Shown here: positions 1-8,046 of the stretch, piece after piece
Layout: every line of letters begins with the position of its first letter
Position numbering within the stretch: position 1 is the stretch's first letter
NCBI GenBank assembly: GCA_029265085.1
Contig: JAJUJY010000054.1
Location: forward strand, 1-25,021
Direction of reading: 5' to 3'
DNA length: 25,021 nucleotides
DNA from: Chloroflexota bacterium
GTDB lineage: Bacteria; Chloroflexota; Anaerolineae; Anaerolineales; Anaerolineaceae
Position numbers and translations under genes: made by a program
Notes under the pieces: model-generated
Told to the model about the DNA's origin: nothing
What the model saw: only the letters and a program-made list of their open reading frames with translations
Databases searched by the model: none

Positions 1-1005
1 ATCGTCCCTACACAAGCCCGATGGATATACACATTTGGTTTATGGGGATTCTTTCTTTTAGATTGGTTGTTATTATGGTTACTGCCAAAAGCCGGTAAGT
101 CGTATGGTCCCCCACAACCCCCCGTATTGCTACTGGCGGCAGCCAGGTTTGTGTTCGCGTTTTTACCGATCGTGGTTAGCATACCATTGCAAATCGTTGG
201 GACTTTCCTGGTGTTCTACGGCTTCTGGATAGAACCCCACCGGATAAAAATTACCAGACAGACTTTGTCCAGCCAGAAAATCCATCCCGGAACGGCTATA
301 CGAATTTTGCATCTTGGCGACTTGCATATCGAACGCATCACCCAACGCGAAAAACAACTCAATCAATTAATTAAAGAATTAAAACCGGATGTAATTCTAT
401 TCTCCGGAGATATTCTTAACCTATCATACATTCAAGATCCAATTGCTATCGAACACGCCAGGCAAATTATGCGAGAATGGAAAGCTCCTTACAGATCTTT
501 TGGTGTTTCTGGTAGTCCGGCGGTTGACCTTGATGAAGTTACACCTGGCCTGGTCAAAGATTTACCCGTTCAATGGCTTAACAACCAAAATATTTCTCTG
601 GAAATTCAGGGAAATAAATTAAATATTCTCGGAATTAAATGTTCCCACCGGCCATTCATTGACAGTCCAATTTTAGAAGAGTTGGGAGCATCCAATTCAA
701 ATGATTTTTCCATCTTGCTGTACCATTCACCTGATTTGGCTCCCAATGCAGACCAATTAGGGATTGACTTGCAATTATCTGGTCATACGCATGGAGGACA
801 AGTCTGTCTTCCAGGGTATGGAGCCTTATTTACCGCTTCGCTTTACGGAAAAATATTTGAGGCAGGTCGATACCAATTAAAAAATTTGGTACTTTATATC
901 ACCCGCGGAATTGGTATGGAAGGAGCCGGAGCGCCGCGAGTCCGGTTCTTGTGCCCTCCGGAAATTATCCTTTGGACAATTACCGGAAATAAGTCAAACG
1001 AATGA
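1..1005 (+). CDS. Membrane-anchored metallophosphoesterase (YkuE-like), 5' end missing
   Basis: The reading frame is open from the first base of the window, so the true start lies upstream; 334 residues are visible. Hydrophobic segments fill the first 80 or so residues (two to three membrane helices), followed by a calcineurin-like phosphoesterase domain. Visible metal-site motifs are D-x-H in GDLHIE (nt 316-333), GDILN (406-420), the His of LLYHSP (about 718-735) and GHTHGGQ (781-801). Family members hydrolyse phosphoester bonds, and YkuE-like ones act at the membrane on lipid or cell-wall substrates; the actual substrate here is unknown. The usual GNH(D/E) motif is replaced by GVSGSPAVD (502-528), so the catalytic Asn-His pair is absent and activity may be altered. 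A TTG at 67 could serve as a start, but it would cut through the first hydrophobic segment, so I prefer a partial gene. The aminopeptidase gene follows after 31 nt, probably in the same transcript. Confidence 0.85.
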   Translation: MVPTQARWIYTFGLWGFFLLDWLLLWLLPKAGKSYGPPQPPVLLLAAARFVFAFLPIVVSIPLQIVGTFLVFYGFWIEPHRIKITRQTLSSQKIHPGTAIRILHLGDLHIERITQREKQLNQLIKELKPDVILFSGDILNLSYIQDPIAIEHARQIMREWKAPYRSFGVSGSPAVDLDEVTPGLVKDLPVQWLNNQNISLEIQGNKLNILGIKCSHRPFIDSPILEELGASNSNDFSILLYHSPDLAPNADQLGIDLQLSGHTHGGQVCLPGYGALFTASLYGKIFEAGRYQLKNLVLYITRGIGMEGAGAPRVRFLCPPEIILWTITGNKSNE

Positions 1006-1027
1006 TATTTCATGTTTCACTACTCTT

Positions 1028-1039
1028 GGAGGAAAATTG
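1028..1039 (+). promoter_or_regulatory. Ribosome binding site that fixes a TTG start
   Basis: GGAGG (1028-1032), four A residues, then TTG in the aminopeptidase frame. No ATG or GTG in that frame lies at a better position, and the downstream codons begin the M17-like protein, so this unusual start codon is well supported. Confidence 0.7.
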
Positions 1040-2470
1040 ACCACTACCTATTCAAAACCCTGGATTGAACTTTCGGCTGGAGAGGCACCTTTCAGTGAAA
1101 ATGAGCTCATAGTTGAACTGACAACAGCCCCCGACAAACCCGGCCTGGGACTGGCAGGCATAAACGTTGGAGAAGTTCTTTTTCTGCCTGTGGATAAAAC
1201 ACCAGGCAAAATTCTAGTATCACTTGGTAAAGCTGAAAAACTCACCAGTGAAAAGTTTCGCCAGGCAGGCGGAGAATTGGCCAAATGGCTATTAAAAAAT
1301 CATGTTAATTGGGCTGCCATCCAGAATGAATCCTTTTCAACATGGATGATTTCGGATGCGTTTGAGGCATTTTTAGAAGGTCTTCTTCTTGGGTCCTTCC
1401 GGTTTGATCGTCATAAGAAAAATGACAAACCCGAAATGGTTCATTTCACCGTTCGAACAGCTCAGCCGTTGGACACCATAACCAAACTGGTAATTCGCAC
1501 TCAAGAGATTGCGTCCGCAGTATTTCTTGCCCGTGAATGGAGCCAAGAACCTGCCAATGTGATCAATCCGGTTTCGCTTGCCGAACGAGCGGTCGAATTT
1601 GCACAACAACACCAGTTAAAATGCACGATTCTGGATGATGTGGCATTAACAGAATTGGGAGCTGGAGCAATTCTGTCTGTGGGTAAAGGCAGCCAGACTC
1701 CATCACGAATGATTGTTCTTGAATATCCTGGGAAAAACAATGAAAAGCCAGTCGTGTTCGTTGGGAAAGCCATAACCTTTGATACAGGTGGTTATTCGAT
1801 TAAAGATACAACCAATATCCAACACATGAAATATGATAAATCGGGTGGCATGGTTGTGTTTGGCGTATTACAGGCTGCAGCCAAATTAAATTTAGACACT
1901 CCAATCGTAGGAATTATTTGCGCAGCTGAAAATATGATCTCTGATCACGCATATCGCCCAGATGACATTATCACAAGCCTTTCCGGAAAGACAATCGAAA
2001 TTATCACGACCGATGCTGAAGGCCGGTTGGTTTTGGCGGATGGGATTACGTACGCGCAACAAAAATATCAACCGCGAGCAATCATCGATATTGCCACCTT
2101 AACCGGTGGTGTGCTCGTTGCTTTAGGGCGTGTGCGGGCAGGGCTTTTCTCAAATAATGACCTGCTGGCTGAGCAATTAAAATCTGCCGGTGAATTGAGC
2201 GCAGAACGCGTATGGCAGTTACCCCTGGATGAAGAATATTTTCAGTATATCAAAGGGGATGATGCGGATTTGAAAAATTCCGGCGGCCGCGAAGGACACC
2301 CGATTATGGGTGGCATTTTCTTAAAGCAATTTATTGAAAATGACATCCCTTGGGCGCACCTTGATATCGCTGGGATGGCAGACTCAACCAAAGATTTACC
2401 CTATGCTCCTAAAGGAGCTACCGGCTTTGGTGTCAGGCTATTGCTTAAATATTTAGAGAATCTGGATTAA
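1037..2470 (+). CDS. pepA: Leucyl aminopeptidase, M17 family
   Basis: Cytosolic dizinc/manganese aminopeptidase that removes N-terminal residues from peptides. The C-terminal catalytic domain carries the M17 core: VGKAITFDTGG (about residues 242-252, metal-binding Lys and Asp), then MKYDKSGG with a further metal-binding Asp, and TDAEGRL (about 325-331), which holds the Asp, Glu and catalytic Arg of the family signature. The signature NTDAEGRL has Thr in place of Asn. The N-terminal 170 residues are the variable M17 domain. I place the start at TTG 1037: GGAGG (1028-1032) lies 4 nt upstream, giving 477 residues, normal for the family. The frame stays open back to 911, but that stretch overlaps the phosphoesterase gene and does not resemble M17. 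The gene ends just before a strong hairpin terminator. The assignment to the family is firm; pepA is the customary symbol, and peptide specificity is not determined by the sequence. Confidence 0.93.
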   Translation: MTTTYSKPWIELSAGEAPFSENELIVELTTAPDKPGLGLAGINVGEVLFLPVDKTPGKILVSLGKAEKLTSEKFRQAGGELAKWLLKNHVNWAAIQNESFSTWMISDAFEAFLEGLLLGSFRFDRHKKNDKPEMVHFTVRTAQPLDTITKLVIRTQEIASAVFLAREWSQEPANVINPVSLAERAVEFAQQHQLKCTILDDVALTELGAGAILSVGKGSQTPSRMIVLEYPGKNNEKPVVFVGKAITFDTGGYSIKDTTNIQHMKYDKSGGMVVFGVLQAAAKLNLDTPIVGIICAAENMISDHAYRPDDIITSLSGKTIEIITTDAEGRLVLADGITYAQQKYQPRAIIDIATLTGGVLVALGRVRAGLFSNNDLLAEQLKSAGELSAERVWQLPLDEEYFQYIKGDDADLKNSGGREGHPIMGGIFLKQFIENDIPWAHLDIAGMADSTKDLPYAPKGATGFGVRLLLKYLENLD

Positions 2471-2472
2471 GA

Positions 2473-2508
2473 AAAACGATGGGCGGTCAAATGACCGCCC
2501 ATCGTTTT
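2473..2508. terminator. Bidirectional intrinsic terminator between convergent pepA and alaS
   Basis: Perfect inverted repeat with 17-base arms (2473-2489 and 2492-2508) and a minimal loop. The core ATGGGCGGTCA is GC-rich and is flanked by AAAA on one side and TTTT on the other, so a U-tract follows the stem on either strand. It begins 2 nt after the pepA stop codon and ends just before the alaS stop codon on the opposite strand, so it can serve both genes. Confidence 0.93.
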
Positions 2509-2509
2509 A

Positions 2510-5245
2510 TTAGCCTAACTTGTTTTTTACAATCGGTTCGACCAGGCTAAGCGCTTCGGAAAGTTTGCTGGCATCCTTTCCTCCTGCCTGGGCTAAATTC
2601 GGGCGGCCTCCGCCGCTTCCGCCAACAACCTGTGCAACTTGTTTAATCAATTCACCAGCAGAGAGACCCTTTTTTACCAGGTCGTCAGTAACCGCTGCAA
2701 TCATTGCTGGCCGCTCGTCAACCACACAACCAAGTACAACCACACCACTGCCATAAACCTGGCGGAAACGATCAGCCATCTTCCTCAAAGTATCCACATC
2801 CGCATTTGGCAAAACTGTCGCTAATACGCGAGCACCGCTAATTTCCGGTACATTGATTAATGCCTGTTCAAACTCAGCAGCCACCATTTCCTGACGCAAT
2901 CTGGCATTCTGCTTATTCGCTTTATCTAATTCAGCCAAAACATTATTGACTTTTGCCGGAACTTCTTCCACGCTGCTGGAAATGGTTCCCGCAACCTGTT
3001 TTAACATCTTAAACCGTTTTTGAATCAAAGCATAGGCTTCCCGCCCCGTCACTGCTTCAATCCGGCGAACACCCGCAGCAGCGCTGCCTTCACTGGTGAT
3101 CAAGAAGATACCAATATCCGCTGTGGAGTCAACATGAGTACCCCCGCATAATTCGTATGAGAATGGCTCTTGACCGCCGATAGTAATCGTCCGAACCGTT
3201 TCGCCGTATTTTTCACCAAAGAGAGCCATTGCACCTTCTTCAATTGCCTGGGACAATGACTTGTGATTGATATATAAACGGTGATCAGAATAAATCGCCC
3301 GATTTACTCCGCTCTCAATCGCTTCTAATTGTTCAGCAGTGATCGCTTCAGGATGAGTAAAATCAAAACGAAGCCGGTCTGGTGCAACCAAAGAGCCAGC
3401 CTGCCGTGCATGATCACCTAAAATTGCATGCAGCTCGGCATGCAATAGATGAGTGGCGGTATGATTTCGCATAATATCGCGCCGGCGCTGGACATCAACC
3501 GTTGCAATCGCCAGATCGCCAACAGATGGTTTTCCGCGAACTACCTCGCCGACATGCACAATCACACCAGCCGCAGGTTTACGCATTTCATCCACCCGGA
3601 TTTCCCATCCAGGCTCATTGGCCGAAACAATCGTACCGCTGTCAGAAACTTGACCACCCGATTCCACATAAAAACAGGTGGCGGGTAAAATCACTTCGAC
3701 CTGATCACCAACCATGCAATTTTGGACTGCTTCCCCTTCTCGTACCAGCCCCAACAATTGCCCTTCCAATTGCACCTGGTTGTATGGATCATAATGGACA
3801 CCACTTGGGGATAGTTTATTTTCTGATTGTAAAGTTTCCACCAAATTTCGGAAAACATCTACATCTTCCCCGCCCAATGGACCAAAGGCTTTTCCAGCAC
3901 CGGAAGCTACTTTATGGTCTTCCATCGCTTTCAAAAAGCCAGCCTGATCCACATCCAGACCTTGCTCACGAGCAACATCTCGGGTAATTTCCAACGGAAG
4001 ACCGTGCGTAGCATACAAATCGAAAGCTTTTTCGCCATCCAAAACTTTTGTTGATGAGTTTTTTAATTCCTCTAATAACTCATCCAGGTGAGCCATCCCC
4101 TGTTCAACCGTACGCTGGAATCTTTTTTCTTCTCGTGTCAGACTGTCTAAAATTGTCGCCCGATTGCGCTCTACTTCAGGGTAGGCTTTCCCATAATTAT
4201 TAACCACTACCTCGGCAACTTTCGCCAGGAATGGCTCATTCAGACCAATCTTGCTGCCAAATCGTGCTGCCCGGCGAATAATCATACGGCAGACATAATT
4301 TCGACCTGTGTTTCCCGGAACAACCCCATCAGCGATCAAAAAGGCAGCAGCCCGGCTGTGATCAGCAATGACGCGATACGGAGTAATATCCGCATCCCGT
4401 TGCTGCAGGGAATGACCGGTCAATTCTTGAACCTTATCCAGCAAGGGTAACAGCAAATCGGTTTTATAGTTCGATGGTACACCCTGTAAGACAGATACGA
4501 TCCGTTCCAACCCCATCCCCGTATCCACATGGGTAGCAGGCAGCGGTTCCAACTGTGTCGGGCTTAAGCGGTTGTATTGAATAAAAACCAAGTTCCACAA
4601 TTCAAGGTAGCGTTTGCAGTCACCATTTACATGGCACTCATGACCTGGAACATCCTTCATGTTGCAGAAATCAGGCCCTAGATCGATATGGATTTCACTA
4701 CATGGACCGCAAGGTCCTGTATCTGCCATCTCCCAGAAATTATCTTTCCGGCCGAAATACGCGACATGGTCCTGCAAAAACCCAGGCTGTTTGCGCCAGT
4801 TTTCAGCTGCTTCTTCATCCGCAGGAACGTTACCTTTGTCATCCTTAAAACAGGTTGCCCATAATTTGGTTTTATCAAGACCCCAGACTTCGGTCAATAA
4901 TTCCCAGGCCCAGGCAATGGCATCCCGCTTATAGTAGTCACCAAATGACCAGTTACCCAGCATCTCAAAGAAAGTATGGTGCGTGTCATCGCGACCAACA
5001 TCATCCAGGTCATTGTGCTTTCCAGCCACACGCATACATTTTTGAGAATTCGCTGCTCGGGTATACGGCCGGTGATCTGTACCTAAAAACACATCTTTAA
5101 ATTGAACCATCCCCGCATTGGTGAATAATAATGTTTGATCACCGCCCGGAACCAGTGAAGAAGAAGGCACAAAAGTATGTCCCTTGCTGACAAAAAAGTC
5201 AATAAAGGTTTGCCGGATTGTCGCGCCTGCAAATTTGCTATCCAT
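2510..5245 (-). CDS. alaS: Alanyl-tRNA synthetase
   Basis: Charges tRNA-Ala with alanine in the cytosol and edits Ser/Gly mischarging. At 911 residues it is slightly longer than the usual 875 or so. Domains in order: class II catalytic core (1-250, with RVAGKHNDLDDVGRDDTHHTFFEMLGNWSFGD at about 72-103, and motif 3 GMGLERIVSVLQG at 243-255), tRNA-recognition helices (to about 470), the editing domain with zinc ligands His595 and His599 (HTATH) and Cys700 and His704 (CGGTH), and a C-Ala domain ending in the glycine-rich VGGSGGGRPNLAQAGG. All key residues are present. The start ATG is preceded by AGGAG with a 5-nt gap. It is transcribed alone from a sigma-70-like promoter at 5318-5346 and ends at the shared terminator. 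No T-box leader is visible. Confidence 0.98.
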   Translation of the reverse strand: MDSKFAGATIRQTFIDFFVSKGHTFVPSSSLVPGGDQTLLFTNAGMVQFKDVFLGTDHRPYTRAANSQKCMRVAGKHNDLDDVGRDDTHHTFFEMLGNWSFGDYYKRDAIAWAWELLTEVWGLDKTKLWATCFKDDKGNVPADEEAAENWRKQPGFLQDHVAYFGRKDNFWEMADTGPCGPCSEIHIDLGPDFCNMKDVPGHECHVNGDCKRYLELWNLVFIQYNRLSPTQLEPLPATHVDTGMGLERIVSVLQGVPSNYKTDLLLPLLDKVQELTGHSLQQRDADITPYRVIADHSRAAAFLIADGVVPGNTGRNYVCRMIIRRAARFGSKIGLNEPFLAKVAEVVVNNYGKAYPEVERNRATILDSLTREEKRFQRTVEQGMAHLDELLEELKNSSTKVLDGEKAFDLYATHGLPLEITRDVAREQGLDVDQAGFLKAMEDHKVASGAGKAFGPLGGEDVDVFRNLVETLQSENKLSPSGVHYDPYNQVQLEGQLLGLVREGEAVQNCMVGDQVEVILPATCFYVESGGQVSDSGTIVSANEPGWEIRVDEMRKPAAGVIVHVGEVVRGKPSVGDLAIATVDVQRRRDIMRNHTATHLLHAELHAILGDHARQAGSLVAPDRLRFDFTHPEAITAEQLEAIESGVNRAIYSDHRLYINHKSLSQAIEEGAMALFGEKYGETVRTITIGGQEPFSYELCGGTHVDSTADIGIFLITSEGSAAAGVRRIEAVTGREAYALIQKRFKMLKQVAGTISSSVEEVPAKVNNVLAELDKANKQNARLRQEMVAAEFEQALINVPEISGARVLATVLPNADVDTLRKMADRFRQVYGSGVVVLGCVVDERPAMIAAVTDDLVKKGLSAGELIKQVAQVVGGSGGGRPNLAQAGGKDASKLSEALSLVEPIVKNKLG

Positions 5246-5317
5246 ACTTACTCCTGATGGTTGAAATGATTACTTCTATCCATATTAAATGGTAATATGC
5301 ATGAAATTGTGCGATAG

Positions 5318-5346
5318 ATTATAAGCTATCCGGTCAAAGGAATCAA
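5318..5346 (-). promoter_or_regulatory. Sigma-70 type promoter of alaS
   Basis: Read on the minus strand, TTGATT (5346-5341) and TATAAT (5323-5318) are separated by exactly 17 nt. This gives a predicted start near 5311 and a leader of about 65 nt before the alaS ATG. It lies in the 149-nt gap between alaS and the peptidase gene, downstream of the latter's terminator. Prediction from sequence only. Confidence 0.75.
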
Positions 5347-5355
5347 TGAGCCGAC

Positions 5356-5387
5356 AAAAATTCTCGGGGCTGATTTCCAGCCCCGAG
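5356..5387 (-). terminator. Intrinsic terminator of the TPR/caspase operon
   Basis: On the minus strand, CTCGGGGCTG pairs perfectly with CAGCCCCGAG (10 bp, arms 5378-5387 and 5363-5372) around a 5-nt loop, followed by AA and TTTTT (5360-5356). It lies 7 nt after the stop codon of the caspase-like gene and marks the end of that operon. Confidence 0.9.
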
Positions 5388-5394
5388 CGTTTCA

Positions 5395-8046
5395 TCATCT
5401 TGAGAAGGCCATTTTCATCAACTTACCGTCCCTTCCCATCGTAACCCTGGCATATTGATAATGGGTTTTTCCTGCAAATTGGACTTTCTTTCTGAAGATG
5501 ACTACAGTTCGGTCAATCCCCTTCATTTGACCAACCTTTTTCCCAAGCGAAAAGCCTTCTCCGCGATGCTGTTTGCCCTCAACCTCAACCTGTTGCTGGC
5601 TAACATGGATTTCAGCCTTATCCAGTCCAGGCAAATATGGTTCTACGGCCAATTTTGCTTGCTGTAATATCCTCTCAGACACCACCTGCGAATGGATTTG
5701 ATCCTGTGTCTGATCACTGATTGTTTTTACAGACATATGGACCTGTTGGCGAATAAACCGCTTTGCATTAACCGTGATGCCATCATGATAAATCAATGGG
5801 TCGCCATAAAGGATAAATGAAATCAAAGTTTTCTGATCTTCACCATCCAGATAGCCCTGCCGCTTTGTCATTTCACGCACCAAACCAACCTTCGCATACG
5901 TTAATGCCTCACCGGTGGAATACCCTTCTTGCAGTGCATTCCAGAATAAGAAACCCAAAAGGTCAGCACCAACCAACGGGGTTGTTACAGACCCGTATGC
6001 AACGCAGGATGATCCAATTAAAGCCAATGTTCCAATCGACAAAAACCTTAAAGCGATGGAACTTTGTTCTGTTTTTCCTTGAACAAGGCCACCATAACAC
6101 GCCTCGGTAAAAATGACCTTCGGGCTGTGACCATTCTTCGGTAGATCGGTCAATGTCAGGGCAACCGGATAATCCGGATTCTCATCACAGTCCGCAGGAT
6201 CTCGCTGTCCGTACCATTCTGCAGTATCTTCTAAACCATGTAGATTGTAATATCCCAGGTGGGAGGAAACCACCTTTTGTTGATTGATCGCCCCAGTTGC
6301 AGTTGGAGGAGAAACCAATAATTGTTTTCCCTCTCCAATCGGTCGGAAAGTAGCTAAAGAAGAGCGCTTCCACACAGAGGCAGAATATCCAATCGTACTT
6401 GATTTCCTGGTTGGAGCAGGAGCCCCAAGAATTCTGCGCCAAAAATTTATAGCTCGATTGATTCGAAGAAGTGCACCTGGCTTTTGGTTGGCCTGTGCGT
6501 GGTAGCGCACCGTGGCACGCAATTGTTGGAGAAGCAGACCAACATCGCTGCCTGTCTCTCCCGGTAAGCGTCCTACCGGCCATTCAGGAACAAAGTAATT
6601 GGAATCCAGAGTTGAATATGGATTATCAGACAGAACTTCCTGGTCAATATCATCGGTAGGATTTGGCAGCCGGTGAAAAGGCACCACGTCATTCCCGCCA
6701 ACAATAACAACTGCCCCTATACGCCCTCCCTTACGGGCTAATGCCTGATCTAAATCGGCTAACGACAATTTAATTTTCCAGGGATCAACGCTGGAAACGG
6801 TCTTTAATCCCAATTTTCCTGTACATTCAATATCATCCGGATAAAAAACCATTGCCCCCCAACCGGGTCGTTTTTTTACGGCTTCAGCAAGGTTCTGCAT
6901 TTCTTTATCGAGCACATTCGCAGTCTGCTCACCATATTGAATTCTTAAACCATTGCGCATCGACAGCACAACATAAATGGGATATCTCCCATCTGCTTTT
7001 GCCAGCATGGGTGATTTCACCCGTTTCGCAATTTTTTCAAACTCAATTTCAGCCTCTCGGGCAATGGCACTTTTCGGCTGCGTTTTTCGCCCAACACTTC
7101 CAGGAAACAATTTTGCATTATCACTCGTGGGCGTTTCAACCTGTACAGGTTGGGCTGTTTCATCACTCTGTGTAAGCGCCTGAGGTTCAACGGTTGGACT
7201 GATTATAGGAGCTGGCTGATTGGCACTGGCGGGTAATTGATTCCACCCCAGGCGGGAGGCCACTTTAGCCGGAATCTCCGGGTCAAAATTAATCTCGATT
7301 CGTTTTGGCCAGAGGGGTTGGTAAGGATGGCCATCGCCCCACCAGCGCAAGCTTGTTTGACCTACAGCGTCTGCCGCTACACACTGATGTAATAAATTAA
7401 CCGATTCTGCTTCATCTCCCGCCTCTAAGCGTGCTTCTGCCAGGGCTAATTTAAACTGCAAACAATCTGGCCAGCGAGAATGATATAAATCTGCAAATCG
7501 CAGCAAAGTTGCCTGATCATTTAATGCTTTTGCCAATCGAAGATGCGTAATACAAACCAATTCCTGATCCTGGTTAAGAGCCAATAACTGGTATGTCATG
7601 GTCTCTGCATCTTCCAGGCGATTTTCAGCCAATGCTTCCCTAGCATTCCGCAAAATCACCGCCCAACCCGGCATGGGTACGGATGGATCAACACGCTCGC
7701 CTAAAGCATAGATCATTGCCAACAAGCGATTTCTCTCTTCCCTGTCGATATCAAGTAATGCGGTTGCTAAAGTTTTCAGACCATTAACAAATTCAGGATC
7801 TAAAGAGCAGATTTTCTCCAATATAGGAATGGCCTGGCCTGTCTTGTGGTCACCGAGAAATGTCCGGGCAAGCAATACATTAATTTCCAGATCGCCAGGA
7901 AAATTTGCCAGCCAGGTTAATGCAGCCTGCCGTGCAAAACGATAATCTCTTTCCTCCAATGCTGCATTTAAAATCATCACCATCATAGACCGGGTAATCA
8001 TCCGGGATGGTTTTACCTGAGTTGATCCGGAATAATTTATTGACAT
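5395..8046 (-). CDS. TPR plus caspase-like (C25/CHAT-type) cysteine peptidase
   Basis: An 883-residue protein without signal peptide or membrane helix. Residues 20-230 are TPR-like helical pairs, 265-325 a Pro/Thr/Gln-rich linker, and 350-755 a clan CD (caspase-fold) peptidase domain. Visible landmarks: strand AVVIVGGNDVVPFH (445-458), DSNYFVPEWPVGRLPGET (481-498, very like gingipain family C25), a catalytic His603 in YYNLHG and a catalytic Cys650 in VIFTEACYGG. Both dyad codons were checked in the DNA. A further 120-residue tail of unknown fold follows. The closest named groups are peptidase C25 and CHAT proteases; I cannot decide between them. The start ATG has AGGAGG 7 nt upstream and overlaps the end of the giant TPR gene by 10 nt, implying coupled translation and probable complex formation. 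The likely role is a regulated protease that cuts proteins when signalled; substrate and trigger are unknown. Confidence 0.85.
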   Translation of the reverse strand: MSINYSGSTQVKPSRMITRSMMVMILNAALEERDYRFARQAALTWLANFPGDLEINVLLARTFLGDHKTGQAIPILEKICSLDPEFVNGLKTLATALLDIDREERNRLLAMIYALGERVDPSVPMPGWAVILRNAREALAENRLEDAETMTYQLLALNQDQELVCITHLRLAKALNDQATLLRFADLYHSRWPDCLQFKLALAEARLEAGDEAESVNLLHQCVAADAVGQTSLRWWGDGHPYQPLWPKRIEINFDPEIPAKVASRLGWNQLPASANQPAPIISPTVEPQALTQSDETAQPVQVETPTSDNAKLFPGSVGRKTQPKSAIAREAEIEFEKIAKRVKSPMLAKADGRYPIYVVLSMRNGLRIQYGEQTANVLDKEMQNLAEAVKKRPGWGAMVFYPDDIECTGKLGLKTVSSVDPWKIKLSLADLDQALARKGGRIGAVVIVGGNDVVPFHRLPNPTDDIDQEVLSDNPYSTLDSNYFVPEWPVGRLPGETGSDVGLLLQQLRATVRYHAQANQKPGALLRINRAINFWRRILGAPAPTRKSSTIGYSASVWKRSSLATFRPIGEGKQLLVSPPTATGAINQQKVVSSHLGYYNLHGLEDTAEWYGQRDPADCDENPDYPVALTLTDLPKNGHSPKVIFTEACYGGLVQGKTEQSSIALRFLSIGTLALIGSSCVAYGSVTTPLVGADLLGFLFWNALQEGYSTGEALTYAKVGLVREMTKRQGYLDGEDQKTLISFILYGDPLIYHDGITVNAKRFIRQQVHMSVKTISDQTQDQIHSQVVSERILQQAKLAVEPYLPGLDKAEIHVSQQQVEVEGKQHRGEGFSLGKKVGQMKGIDRTVVIFRKKVQFAGKTHYQYARVTMGRDGKLMKMAFSR

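Noticed and set aside
911..1036. Longer aminopeptidase start upstream of TTG 1037
   Set aside because: The frame is open but overlaps 95 nt of the phosphoesterase gene, does not resemble M17 proteins, and lacks the GGAGG placed before the TTG.
3502..3987. 161-codon open frame on the plus strand opposite alaS
   Set aside because: It lies wholly antisense to a conserved synthetase, its protein is low-complexity Pro/His/Gln with no family look, and no ribosome site precedes it.
5246..5317. T-box or other riboswitch leader of alaS
   Set aside because: The predicted leader is only about 65 nt, with no T-box sequence, anti-terminator or terminator fold in it.
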